Assembly (NCBI GenBank): GCA_037042915.1
Contig: CM073193.1
Location: 6,076,001 to 6,140,000 of the forward strand
Reading direction: 5' to 3'
Length of the DNA stretch: 64,000 nt
From: Auricularia sp. M13
Lineage: Eukaryota; Basidiomycota; Agaricomycetes; Auriculariales; Auriculariaceae
Shown: positions 42,319-51,871 of the stretch, piece by piece
Position numbering within the stretch: the stretch's first letter is position 1
How the letters are laid out: each line of letters opens with the position of its first letter
Translations under genes and position numbers: made by a program
The notes under the pieces: generated by a model
Told to the model about the DNA's origin: nothing
The model's input: the letters and a program-made list of their open reading frames with translations, nothing else
The model's database searches: none

Positions 42319-43837
42319 ACAGTGTGCGCTGTCTTTCAGGAACCTTTTTTAGTGCCAGGATTTGCTTGTACGCAGTAGCCTGAGAGAGGGTTTGCAGCTT
42401 AATTCCCCGTGTATCAAAATCTGCAGGGTAGTTGATATCAACTACATCAGGATTCTCACGATTTGAGGCCTGTTTGGCGCGCTCGTGAGTTTGGTGCATT
42501 TCTGTATCTGATTTAATTGGAACATATTGAATAGTAGTTCTAGCTTCACGAGCACGTAGAAGACATATTAATGCCCTGTATAGGTGTGCACATTTATTTC
42601 CAAACCATCCATTATCATAGTTAGATGTGCAGCTTACAGTAATATTTTTAATGACACGCTTAGAGCAAGACTTTAGGTGAAGGATGCAGTCTATAGGGGC
42701 TGATTTCGCAGCCAGAATCAAGGCTAATATATCTCCTTCCTCTTGTAAGTTAAAATTATTTGGAAGGCGATTGCTAAAGCGCTCAATTGAGTCCTGGATT
42801 TTCATGGTCCAGGCCGAGGCAACTTTAGAGTCAACACATTTCCTGTTCCGAGCAAATCCTGCGCACCAGACAGTGTATTCGTTAGGGTTTTCAATTTGAG
42901 CCCCTCTGAATGCAGGTTGACCTTTTGCGAGGATATGTACAGCATGATCATTTTCAGGCATTTGAGTGAATATTCTAAAGGCATCTGCTAAGGAGCTGGG
43001 CGAAGCAGCAGGGTTAAATGTTATGACCTTTCCCTGTTCAACGTCTGAGAGAGAGGGTTCAATGGCTGGTAGCCGATCAAGATCATTGGGTGGAGGTCGT
43101 TTAAGGGGATTCCATTTTGGTAGAAGGCTATCCAGAATCTTTTTGGCTGCTTTCGCACATCTATGAGGATTATTACAGCTTGTACTCTGCCTAATTTGGT
43201 TGCATTTGCGACATATACAGTTCTTATTGTTCCTGTGCCAATTGGAGTCGAGGATAGATGCTAAGGCGCAAGCGTCAGAGACTGTTTTGCACTTATGATT
43301 ATCAAGTAGGCACACAGTGCTGGCTGATTCCCTTGGTGATTTCTCAAGTGCAAAATGGCCCCATATCGGCAGATCTCCTTGTACTGATGCTTCAAGATAG
43401 GGGTGTGCGTCTAGTGATACACCAAATTCTTTTGCTAGTGCGAGCATTTCAGCCAGGTCACGAGGTAGTTTAGAGGTTTTAGTATTTCTAGTCTCAACTC
43501 CCCAATTTTGTACAAAGGGGTTTTCGCGTAAGTTAGCGCTCAACTTCTTTTCCTGGGTCTTGAGGACATTTAACCTTAATAGTGCATCAGCAACTTTTGT
43601 CCACAGAGGTCGAGGCATCTGTGTCAGGTAGTCGCGAAGCCAAGTCAGGGTGATCGCTTTGTTTCTAGCGCATATATCTAATAGTTGTTTACCACCTTGT
43701 CCTAGTGGGAGTTGGAGCACATCAAGTGCCACAGGTGGAGGGCCAGATTTATAGTTCCACATGAAGTCACGCACTATTTTGACCACACGCTGTTCAATAT
43801 GTTTAGGCATTCCTTGCGCTTTGGTAAGGAACTGTGT

Positions 43838-43852
43838 ATCTCGACAATATCT
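43838..43852. repeat. LINE target-site duplication, right copy
   Basis: ATCTCGACAATATCT, identical to 32778-32792. It marks the 5' end of the LINE; sequence beyond it (43853-44099) is host spacer downstream of UNC-50. Confidence 0.9.
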
Positions 43853-44099
43853 GTGCTTGAACTGATCGGAATGAGGTAGACAGTAAAATGTGGACGAGAC
43901 TGCAACGTAGTACATAATTCGGAAGGAATTTTTGTACTAGGTCTTCAACGGACTCGGAAGATTCGCAAAGTAACATTGAATGCATCCTGGCTGGCTTCAT
44001 ACACCCAACCTTTCGCCATTCTCCCAAATCATCCAGATTAACGAGCATACAGCCAACATACCGCACAGGAGTTGAATAAATTTAGATTCATCAGGCCCT

Positions 44100-45289
44100 C
44101 TATCCGAAATACACCGCGAGCGCCTGCTTGGCCACGTTGAACCCCAGTAACGAGAATACATACGCAATGAAGATGGGCAAGAGCGGAACGAGCAGCGCTT
44201 CTGTCCGCGCAAGGAAAGGCAGGGCTGTGAGCTGTCAGCGAGGGCCGGCCAAGGTGTATTTTCGCGTCGGGCGCACCATTAAGGCCGAGATAGATGCCGT
44301 AGACGTATTGCGCTGCGCTGCAGCACCGTCAGCGCGGTGTACAGCTTATTAAGGTAGGAAATACACAACGCACGCAGCGAGGTAAATCGTGTTGCCGACC
44401 CACAAGCAGACCCAGTTGTCTTTGAGCACGACGGGCACGAGGAAGAGCTGAGCGATGTACAGCCAGAGAAAGAGCGGGAAAAAGGCGTTTATGTGCACGT
44501 CGAGCGCGTACGCCCATTCGACGCTGCTTGCGTCCGTCGACGAGGCGTGCGGCGCTGGCTGCAACATCGCGCGGTTGCCGATGAACCTGCGTCAGGTCAG
44601 CCAAATATACGCGAGCGAGTGTGATATGAAATGCGGACCATAGAAGACTTGCGACGAGGACCCCTGAGAGGAGAAAGTCGCGGAAGATCATGAGGAATGC
44701 TAGCCATATTGCCTCGAGAACCGAGAACGAATAGACTAGCGACCACGCTACAGCAGCGACTGCAAAGATTTCTCAACAAAATTCTGAGTACTGTTATGAA
44801 GACAGGACGTACCACAGAGGCATGCAGATATCAATAGCAGAATGGCAGGGTCGTCCCGCGCCCACGTATTCTTCGTTTCTGCGCGCCCATTCAGTCCAAC
44901 TCCAACTTCACGGCGGGGATAGCATACGTTTGTGAAAGTATACATTTCTGTAACTGATCTCCAAGTCAGTAATATTCAGCATTCAGGCGTGTCTGGACGT
45001 ACACTCGTCGCGGTGCGATGCAGAGGTAAGTTAGCTGCCACGCCGCCAGCTCAAAGTCCTACAACAGCAATAAAGCGCGCCCCGTGTCAGCAATGCTCCT
45101 ACGACTTATGCAGCATGCAATGCGCACCATTTGCGCGTGCTTGAACTTGAACAGGCGGCGGAACATGAGCGGGACGCGCGACGACGCGGCTGCCGGCGCC
45201 GCCCATGTCCTCGCGCCGCTCGATGACGCGCCGACGTTGATGGATGGCTGGGAATGGGTATGGTGCACGGCCGTGGGTAGGACAGACAT
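44100..45289 (-). CDS. UNC-50 / GMH1 family Golgi membrane protein
   Basis: Multi-pass protein of the inner Golgi. Yeast Gmh1 interacts with the Arf-GEF Gea1, and the animal homologue affects receptor trafficking. Start ATG 45289 (MSVLPTAVHHTHSQPSINVG), then FRRLFKFKHAQMDFELAAWQL. Conserved TYLCIAPRRVYRNVYFHKQTK and NTWARDDPAILLLISACLC follow, spliced over two introns near 44900-45010. Helices LEAIWLAFLMIFRDFLLSGV and AYALDVHINAFFPLFLWLYI (the family's DVHxNAFFPLF signature), LVPVVLKDNWVCLWVGNTIY and LPIFIAYVFSLLGFNVAKQA complete it. It ends ALAVYFG with TAG at 44100-44102. All core segments are present, so it looks intact. Its 3' end is 248 bp from the LINE target duplication, so the insertion did not touch the gene. 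Confidence 0.9.
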
Positions 45290-45472
45290 CGCGCTATGCG
45301 TCCAAGGCGCAGCCGCAGGTGGAAAGCGCGGGACAAGATTGTTCAGATTATGTAAGCTCCGATCTGGTCCCGTACCGTAGCAAGAACGAGGCTTGTAGTA
45401 GTACTTAAGATAAATGGGCCAGGGTTGGGAGAAGCTCAAGAATTGGAAAATTACACGACCAACTAACAAATC

Positions 45473-47814
45473 CTACTGATAGAAAGCACGTATCTGCGTC
45501 TCCACCTCCTCCGGCGTTGCTTTGATGTACTTTTGCAAGCCTGGGCACACAGACAGCATAGCATCAGCGCAAGCCCAAGCAGAATCAGCGAAGGACGAGA
45601 ATGCAACGCACTCTTGACCATATCCTTCTCGCGGCTCTTCTGCAAAAAGCGCTGCATAGCGGGCACAGCGAGTCTGACGGCCTCCTCCTGCAAGCTATCG
45701 CGGCCCTGCGGGTCGTCGGGCATGACACGCGCGAGGCGGTGGCGCTCGCTGAGCTCCTCGAGCGTGTCGAAGAACTTGGTCCACTTGTCCTTCGCGGCGG
45801 CGCGCGAGGCGCTCGCGCCGCCGCGGTCGCGCGGGTCGTCCGCGAGCGCGGTCATCAGCGGCATGAAGTTCGAGTCGAAGTAGCCCGCCTTGGCCGTGCG
45901 GAACGCGCTGTTCATCGCGTCCTGCGTGCGCTGCGCCAGGAGGTCGTCGATCGCCGTCGTCGGGTTCAGCAGCAGCTGGTTCCGCAACGCGACCACGTTG
46001 TTGAGCAGGAAGATCGACCCCACGCCCGGTCGGCGCTGTTGCTTCGAGAGCGCGGTGAGCGTCGCGAGCAACGCGGATATGACGTCGTCTGGAGTGGACG
46101 TGAGCATGAAACACGAATGCGGGAAAGCGATGGCACTTGCAGATGTAGTTCTCGAGCACACCGGACTCGTCGTCGTCTGGAACGCCGGCACGCTGGCCCG
46201 TCTTGCCCATGCCCTCTCCCATTCGCCAGTTGCCGTCGCCAAGTGTGTTGAGGGCGGACGCCATCGCGTCCTGCACCGCGGGCACCTGATTGAGATATGC
46301 AATTACCTTCAAGACAATATTAGCAAAAGTAAGCTGATGGGCCAGACGGCGCACCTCGTTGGTGATCTTCGCGGTGCCCGTCCCGATCTCGCCTTGCTGC
46401 ATCGCCGCGCTCTTGATATCGACCAAGAACTCGGGAAAGCTCCTCAACATCGCGCCGCGCAACGACTGCAGGCCCTCCTTGAGCTCGTTCTCCTTCCGCG
46501 CCGCATGCCGTATCACATCGTCCCACCGCGCCTGCGCCGCCGCCATCCCGCCATACGCGCTCAGCGCGAGGAACGTGTGTTTCTGCAGGTTCTTCTTGAT
46601 GAGCGCGATCAGGCCCGCGACGGTGTTGGCGAACAGCGTGCCGATGGGGTTGAGCAGGCTGGCGAACGTCTGCGGGATGCTGCCCGGGAGCGGCGCGAGC
46701 TGTTCGAGCAGCATGTACTCGGCCTGCACGCTCGACACCAGGCCGTCGATCCAGCTGCCGAGCTCCGCGCCGCCCTGCGGGCCCGTGATCGTCTCGGCGC
46801 GCTCGACGACGCGGCGCGCGGGCACCTCCAGGCACTTGCGCACCCACGCGCCGCGCATGTTGGCGTACCCGCGCTGCGCCTCCGAGAATGCCGTCTGGAT
46901 GCCCGGCGACGCCGGATGCGACGGGTGGGTGGCTGGGAGAGGTAACGTTCGCATTGCTGCCACAAGCGGCTCGAGCGTGTCGAGCAGGTTGGCGGGGAAG
47001 GGTATGGGTGCATAGTCTGCAGATGGTATAGCTGCGCCGGAGGAGCCCTCTGCGACGAGTTTGGTGAAGAGCTGGGCAAGTTTCTTGCCGCCTGTTTCGA
47101 TCAAGCGTGCCTGGAGAATGCGTGAGCGTTGTATAGTAATGATAGCGAGTATTTCAGTAAAAGGAAAGGAAAAGCAAGCGACTAGGTGCAGGGACGATCG
47201 CTCCGGTCCACCATTCTGCTGGTCCACGTCAAAGTACGTACCGTTTCGAGTGAAGACGGTTCAGACGGCTTGAATGCAATGCTCGCGACGAGTCGCTCGA
47301 GCGCTTCAAGATAAATCTTGAGGTTCTCTGGTTGAGGGCTGCAGTACGCTCAGCACCCGTTCAGCGCGGCCAGCAATAACATACCCCTTGAGTATCAAAG
47401 CCTCCTCAGCCGCCACGCCGTCCTGGTCGCTGACCATCTTGTCTATGCTCGCCAGCGTCCGCTCGATGTCTGCGCGCCGTATTGAGCATGCGCGAGCACA
47501 GCAGAACGCGCACGCACGCACTGTCCGCTATGCGCGTCAACGACTGCGTGGACTTGTGCAGCGGCAGGATCGATTTGTCCAGTTTAATCAGCCGTGAGTC
47601 GAATTTGGACAGTATCGCTGTGAGCGGGCATAAGAGGCTGCTGGTGGGCGTGCGGCGGGCGGTTTGGACGTGCCCGTCATGCGCTGCGATATCTGGTGCG
47701 TCTTGTTCAAGTGCTGGTCAAGCTGCGCAACGCTGAATTAGGCTTTGGGAATGGCGCTGGTGACGGGGAGCATGCTTGCCGCACCAGTTCGATCTCTGCT
47801 GTTTCGTCGTCCAT
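45473..47814 (-). CDS. EXO70: Exocyst subunit Exo70
   Basis: Exo70 binds PI(4,5)P2 and Rho GTPases and anchors the exocyst at sites of polarised secretion such as the hyphal tip. Start ATG 47814 (MDDETAEIELVRQA). The N-terminal coiled-coil part contains DQHLNKTHQIS, FDSRLIKLDKSILPLHKST and DIERTLASIDKMVSDQDGV. The long central exon (about 46140-47100) is helical-repeat protein with FVNTVAGLIALIK-like segments and LRSFPEFLVDIK. The C-terminal PI-binding domain includes SIFLLNNVVALRNQLL, KFFDTLEELSERHR and the final KYIKATPEEVETQIRAFYQ, which matches the expected Exo70 end. The last intron is short and ends at the exon starting GLQKYIK. Stop TAG at 45473-45475. Exons between 47280 and 47814 are small and their borders are approximate. 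Confidence 0.88.
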
Positions 47815-48045
47815 GGTCGCCGGCAGGCCACAATGATCGGACTTCGTCGCAACTGTGTCATGTCAAACGTCTCTCGCGTGGCAGATCAGGGACCGAGTAT
47901 TTTCAAAAAATAGCAGAACTCAAAGAAAAACGGCACTCTATCGCGTATGCATGAATGCTCTGCGCCTTCAAGCACTGCAATATATTAATTGGACTTTCAG
48001 TAAAATATGTAGAAGCATTATCTCAAATTTATAAGAAGGTAGTAG

Positions 48046-48366
48046 CACTGGGAGCAGAGTAGAGAATCCAAAGAGTATCTATTGAGTATCCCGACTTGAC
48101 ATTTAGATGAATTGCATGAGTTTCTCAAGAGTATCATATCCTGAACTACTCTGGAGATACTCTATGCACGAGGTAATATATTGAATGAGCATCTCATGAG
48201 AACATTTGTGCATCAAGGGATATTTATGCAATATATTACCTTGTGTATAGAGTATCACCAGAGTGGTTCGGAATATCATACTCTTGGTAAACTCGTGCCA
48301 TTCATCTGAATGTCATGGCGGGATACCCAGGAGATACTCAAGGGATCCTTGGCCTTGCTCCCAGTG
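48046..48366. mobile_element. CACTA-type MITE with 3-bp TAG target duplication
   Basis: A 321-bp palindromic element. Its ends are CACTGGGAGCA at 48046 and the inverted TGCTCCCAGTG at 48366. The two arms stay recognisably complementary for about 150 bp each (for example GAGTATC, ACATTYAGATGAAT and GGTAATATATTG in both arms), so nearly the whole element could fold into one hairpin. TAG flanks both sides (48043-48045 and 48367-48369). CACTG termini with 3-bp duplications fit the CACTA/EnSpm superfamily. No transposase remains. The arms differ at many sites, so the copy is not very recent. Confidence 0.85.
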
Positions 48367-48553
48367 TAGCGGGGACAGGCAATTGACCCATGACGCGGTT
48401 GAGTATTACGATGTCTTATAATTATGTTAGATCTCACGAGCTACTGGTCCAATGGGAGCACGACGTCGATATCATCCTAGGTTCCTCTAGGTACAGAGTC
48501 AGCTCGAGCTCGGAATCGAATATATAGATGAAAAGCATACGTATTGGACGGGC

Positions 48554-50158
48554 TCACTTCAGTAAGTCTTGCAGTTGCTGTTCGAAGCCATCCACCAAGG
48601 TCACCTTAGCCTGGGCTAACCATGATACCATAACATCGGAGAGACGAGTGATGCCCGCGCCCTTGGCAGCCTCGTCATTCCGAAGGCGGATGAGGCGAAG
48701 CAAACCGTCGCCCGTGAAGCCATCCAGAGTTACAGAATTACTGTCTCTGAGGTGAAGTTTCTGCAGCATAGGGCATGTGAGGGTGCCATCCGCTAGGGGT
48801 GTGGCCATTTCTTTGAAGAAGCTCTCAACCACCTTGCACTGGACTAGCTCGATGCTTTTCAGCAGGACACTTGCCGCCAAAGAAGATGCGAATGCGGCAG
48901 CGACTGATCGCTTGTGGATCACGACCGAAGTGAGCGTCGAGGCGCAGGCTGCAATCATAGTGCGCGATGCATGGAGCGGACCGAGGAGTACCTCCAGGCG
49001 CTCAGCTGAGGGGAAAACGATGGAGTTTGCGAATACGTTGGAATCGTGCTCCCTAACCGCGATGGATACATCGATGATTTGGGGATAGCTGCTCTGACGC
49101 GCCTGAGGGTCGTTGTCGAAGTGTGCAAGGTCGATCTTGACTTGCCGAAGGCCGGGACAGCGAGCAAGAAGGCTGTGCAATTCATCGGGCGTCGCTTTGT
49201 GGCCCGAAGAAGTCCCCCCGAAGAACTCGAGAGAGGTCAGCGCAGGGAAGATCTGTGTTTCGCTAGTCCACAATATATCGCAGTGGTGCATGACGCAGCG
49301 GTGCAAGCGGGGCGCTTTCTTGAAGAATACTATCTCAAGAGGCGAGGGGGATAGCGACACGTTGAACGAAGTGCAGTTGATCACTGCGGTTTCGAGAACA
49401 GGCATGTCCGTCTCCAGGAGCGAATTGAGGCCGACCGTGTCGTCCCCGCCATATTCGATATCGAGAGTACGCATGCGCGGCGATGCGGTTGCCAGGAGTG
49501 CCCAAATGTGACGTGTGGGCAGCACAAAATGTCCCTCTTGGGCGATAACGCGGACATGGAGATGAAGAGAGCGGGAATGCTGAAGGTGGAAATGCAGAAA
49601 TCGGCACCACTTGCAGCTGTGTATTAGGCTCTTCGCTGCCTGCGCATCGAGTTTGCGCAATGACAACCCGACGTGGTCCATGTCCAAGTTTACGTTCTGC
49701 CACAGGCGTGGTCGTCCGAGTGCAGCTATTCTCCAACGTCGGCAGACTTGGGAAACAGTAAAAGGTGCTTTACTGGCAAGCAAAGGATCGCGACCGCCGT
49801 CCAAGTTAAGCCCGTCGACCATGACTTGGAAAATTTCGCCGAGAACATCGTCAGAGAGACGGCGGACGGGGTGAAGGCGCGCGCGAGCGAGTCCGACGCG
49901 GGCGTCGAGCGCACGGCATGATTCGGCTATACCATCGTGCATAATTTGTGCCGACTCCAGCGCTTCCCGTGCGGCCTCAAGGACGCGTTCAGCAGCCTCG
50001 ACGTCGCGCCTGGCAGCCTCGACAACAAGAAGCGATTCCTGGCGGCGCCGTGCCAGAATGCGCTGTTCCTCTTCCGCACCAGCCACATGTGCTCTTAGCA
50101 CGGCCTCTTCTTTGGGATACGGGTACCGATTGGCGGCAAGAGCTTTCTGCGAAGTCAT
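48554..50158 (-). CDS. F-box protein with N-terminal coiled coil (agaricomycete type)
   Basis: Predicted substrate adaptor of SCF ubiquitin ligases, one of a very large agaricomycete group. Single exon of about 534 residues from ATG 50158 (MTSQKALAANRYPYPKEE). A long coiled coil (AAGAEEEQR-like through RRDVEAAERVLEAAREALESAQ) precedes the F-box LHPVRRLSDDVLGEIFQVMV, with FTVSQVCRRWRIAALGRPRLWQNV continuing it. The rest is a run of leucine-rich-repeat-like segments (LRTLDIEY, LETAVINC, LTSLEFFGG, LRQVKIDLAHF, LEVLLGPL, LTSVVIH, LQKLHLRDSNSVTLDG). Stop TGA at 48554-48556. A reading frame without ATG runs on upstream to 50215 but is not needed. The target is unknown. Confidence 0.85.
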   Translation of the reverse strand: MTSQKALAANRYPYPKEEAVLRAHVAGAEEEQRILARRRQESLLVVEAARRDVEAAERVLEAAREALESAQIMHDGIAESCRALDARVGLARARLHPVRRLSDDVLGEIFQVMVDGLNLDGGRDPLLASKAPFTVSQVCRRWRIAALGRPRLWQNVNLDMDHVGLSLRKLDAQAAKSLIHSCKWCRFLHFHLQHSRSLHLHVRVIAQEGHFVLPTRHIWALLATASPRMRTLDIEYGGDDTVGLNSLLETDMPVLETAVINCTSFNVSLSPSPLEIVFFKKAPRLHRCVMHHCDILWTSETQIFPALTSLEFFGGTSSGHKATPDELHSLLARCPGLRQVKIDLAHFDNDPQARQSSYPQIIDVSIAVREHDSNVFANSIVFPSAERLEVLLGPLHASRTMIAACASTLTSVVIHKRSVAAAFASSLAASVLLKSIELVQCKVVESFFKEMATPLADGTLTCPMLQKLHLRDSNSVTLDGFTGDGLLRLIRLRNDEAAKGAGITRLSDVMVSWLAQAKVTLVDGFEQQLQDLLK

Positions 50159-50437
50159 CGAAAAATCAGCGAGAGAGTGACGGATCTGCGGACTTCGAAC
50201 TCGTGTCAACTCCAACCTTCATGTCGTCACGGACCCGCCAACATGGGCGGGATTGGCCATGCATGCACAGCGCAAGTCGCTGTCAGCTTTGCAGCAGATA
50301 TTCTGGCGCCGTGGCACGAGGTCATTGGCACCTGGCACCAATAATGATGTCACGCGCTCGTGCCAGCCTGAAGCATAAATAGTTGGCGGGTCCGTAACAG
50401 TCTTCTATCCTTCAATAGCCCCAGCTCTCATACTACC
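50159..50437. promoter_or_regulatory. Divergent promoter region between F-box and Dug3-like genes
   Basis: A 279-bp spacer separating two divergent start codons. A TATA-like CATAAATA at 50374-50381 lies 57 bp upstream of the Dug3-like ATG. Short direct repeats such as GGCACC/TGGCAC occur near 50320-50340. Confidence 0.4.
50374..50381 (+). promoter_or_regulatory. TATA-like element of the Dug3-like gene
   Basis: CATAAATA, 57 bp upstream of the ATG at 50438, the same motif form and similar spacing as before the chitinase gene. Confidence 0.4.
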
Positions 50438-51652
50438 ATGTGCAGGTGGTTTGCGTATCTCAGCGACTCAGAGCGCGCAGTGAGTATAGCGATGATTCCT
50501 TGATCATTCAATCGCTTACACCATGCTGTCTAGCTCCTGGAAGATGTCCTTGTGCGGCCAGCGCACGGCTTGACCAAGCAGGTCAACGATCATTTCCTCC
50601 CAAAGCTTTTCCACCACGAAGAAAATGTTACGGACGAAGAACAGCGTGCTGAGATCCGCAAGCGCAACATTCTTTACAATGAGGTTGGCAGCGCTGCTGG
50701 ATACCCAGCCAGTCGCTGATGCGGTCCGACAGGATGGCACCGGCGTCGCCTTCTACGGTACCATTCGCGAAGTAAGCTTTCATCATAATTCGAGGCAGTA
50801 CCTAAGATCTAATATTGTGCAGGAATATGGTGAAGCCTCGGGCCCGCGTCCCCAGCTGTACAAGACGATCCAGCCACCGCAGAACGACGTGAACTTCCAG
50901 TCGCTCGTTATGCACTCGTCGTCCACCTGCATCTTCGCCCATATCCGCATGGCCACCAGCGCCGTGCACGAGTTCAACAACCACCCGTTCGCCTTTGGCC
51001 GACACATCTTCATGCACAACGGCACCGTCGCCGACTTTGTGCGCATCCGGCGAGACGTCACCGCGCTCGTCACGCACACCGCGTTCGAGAACATCCAGGG
51101 CAGCACAGACTCCGAGCACCTCGCGGCCCTCTACTTCACCTACCTCGCCCCAGACGACAACTGGGACCGCACCTACCCCGTTGCGGACATGAAGCGCGCG
51201 CTCGAGAAGACGATCGCGACGATCATCGCATTGCAGAAGAAGTTGCCGGGCACTATTGACGCGAACTCGCTCAATCTGTGCACGTCGGACGGCGAGCAGC
51301 TCGTCGCCGTGCGCTTCCGCAACCACGCAACCCAGCAGCCGCCCAGCTTGTACTACTCGACGACCGCCGGTGTCACCCTGAACAGAAAGTACCCGGGCCA
51401 CCCCAACGTTGCTGCTCATGAGCCGACCCCAAACCTGCCGACCGACAAGAAGGCCGAGGAACATGGAAACCACATTATTGTCGCCAGCGAACCAACAACG
51501 TTCAACGAGAATGAATGGGAGCTTATTGGTACAGTGGCTTTCTCGCACCCGTTCTTCGCAATTGATCAAAGTATTTATTAGGCAAAAATGAAGCGGTCAT
51601 GGTGGACAAGAACATCAACGTTGTGAAGGAGCCTATGAATGTGCCGTTCTAA
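50438..51652 (+). CDS. Class II glutamine amidotransferase, Dug3-like
   Basis: N-terminal-nucleophile amidohydrolase of the type found in yeast Dug3, which with Dug2 degrades glutathione. The start MCRWFAYLSDSERA gives Cys2, the catalytic nucleophile once Met is removed. The next exon carries LLEDVLVRPAHGLTKQVNDH. Later blocks are GVAFYGTIRE, SSSTCIFAHIRMATS, NNHPFAFGRHIFMHNGTVADF (the oxyanion/substrate-binding Asn-Gly) and NIQGSTDSEHLAALYF. The C-terminal lobe has LNLCTSDGEQLVAVRF and ends VVKEPMNVPF with TAA at 51650-51652. Five or six short exons. Other class II amidotransferases of similar size exist, so the exact substrate is inferred. It is divergent from the F-box gene and head-to-tail with the SDE3 helicase gene 220 bp downstream. 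Confidence 0.85.
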
Positions 51653-51871
51653 ACGCACCGTTTTGTATTTTACCATCGTTTGTGGCACTTGAATTCTGAA
51701 AACGGGAAGGTATCTGCATCTCTGTGCCATCGAATGCCGGCATGCTGGTGCCAATGGTGAATCCCTGATAAGCTTTCCTGTCAACGATCGGAGTTGTCAC
51801 GGACTCATGGTGGCAGTACCGCGTGAGCGCCTTCTTTTCTTTCTTTCATCCTCAGAGTCATTGTCAAGACG

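Larger units (their letters stand above)
32792..43837 (-). mobile_element. 5'-truncated LINE (non-LTR retrotransposon), split by a Gypsy element
   Basis: The element reads on the minus strand and consists of 42314-43837 and 32792-33688 around an 8625-bp LTR element, so its own length is about 2.4 kb. The 5' end lies inside the coding region: it starts at TQFLTKAQGMPKHIEQ, after where the reverse transcriptase core should be. What remains includes the connection region (DFMWNYKSGPPPVALDVLQLPLGQ), a degenerate RNase H-like stretch and a C-terminal zinc knuckle CPVCECEESMEHILTEC of the zf-RVT type. The frame runs unbroken up to the LTR insertion and continues in the same frame beyond it, ending near 32961. 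A poly(A) tail and exact 15-bp target duplication are present. Family within the LINEs (Tad1-like or other) could not be fixed without the RT domain. Confidence 0.88.

Noticed and set aside
43853-43915. Extension of the LINE reading frame upstream of 43838
   Set aside because: The frame is open by chance past the target-site duplication, so this part is host spacer and not element.
50159-50215. Upstream start for the F-box gene
   Set aside because: The extended frame begins at a TTG, not an ATG; first ATG is at 50158.
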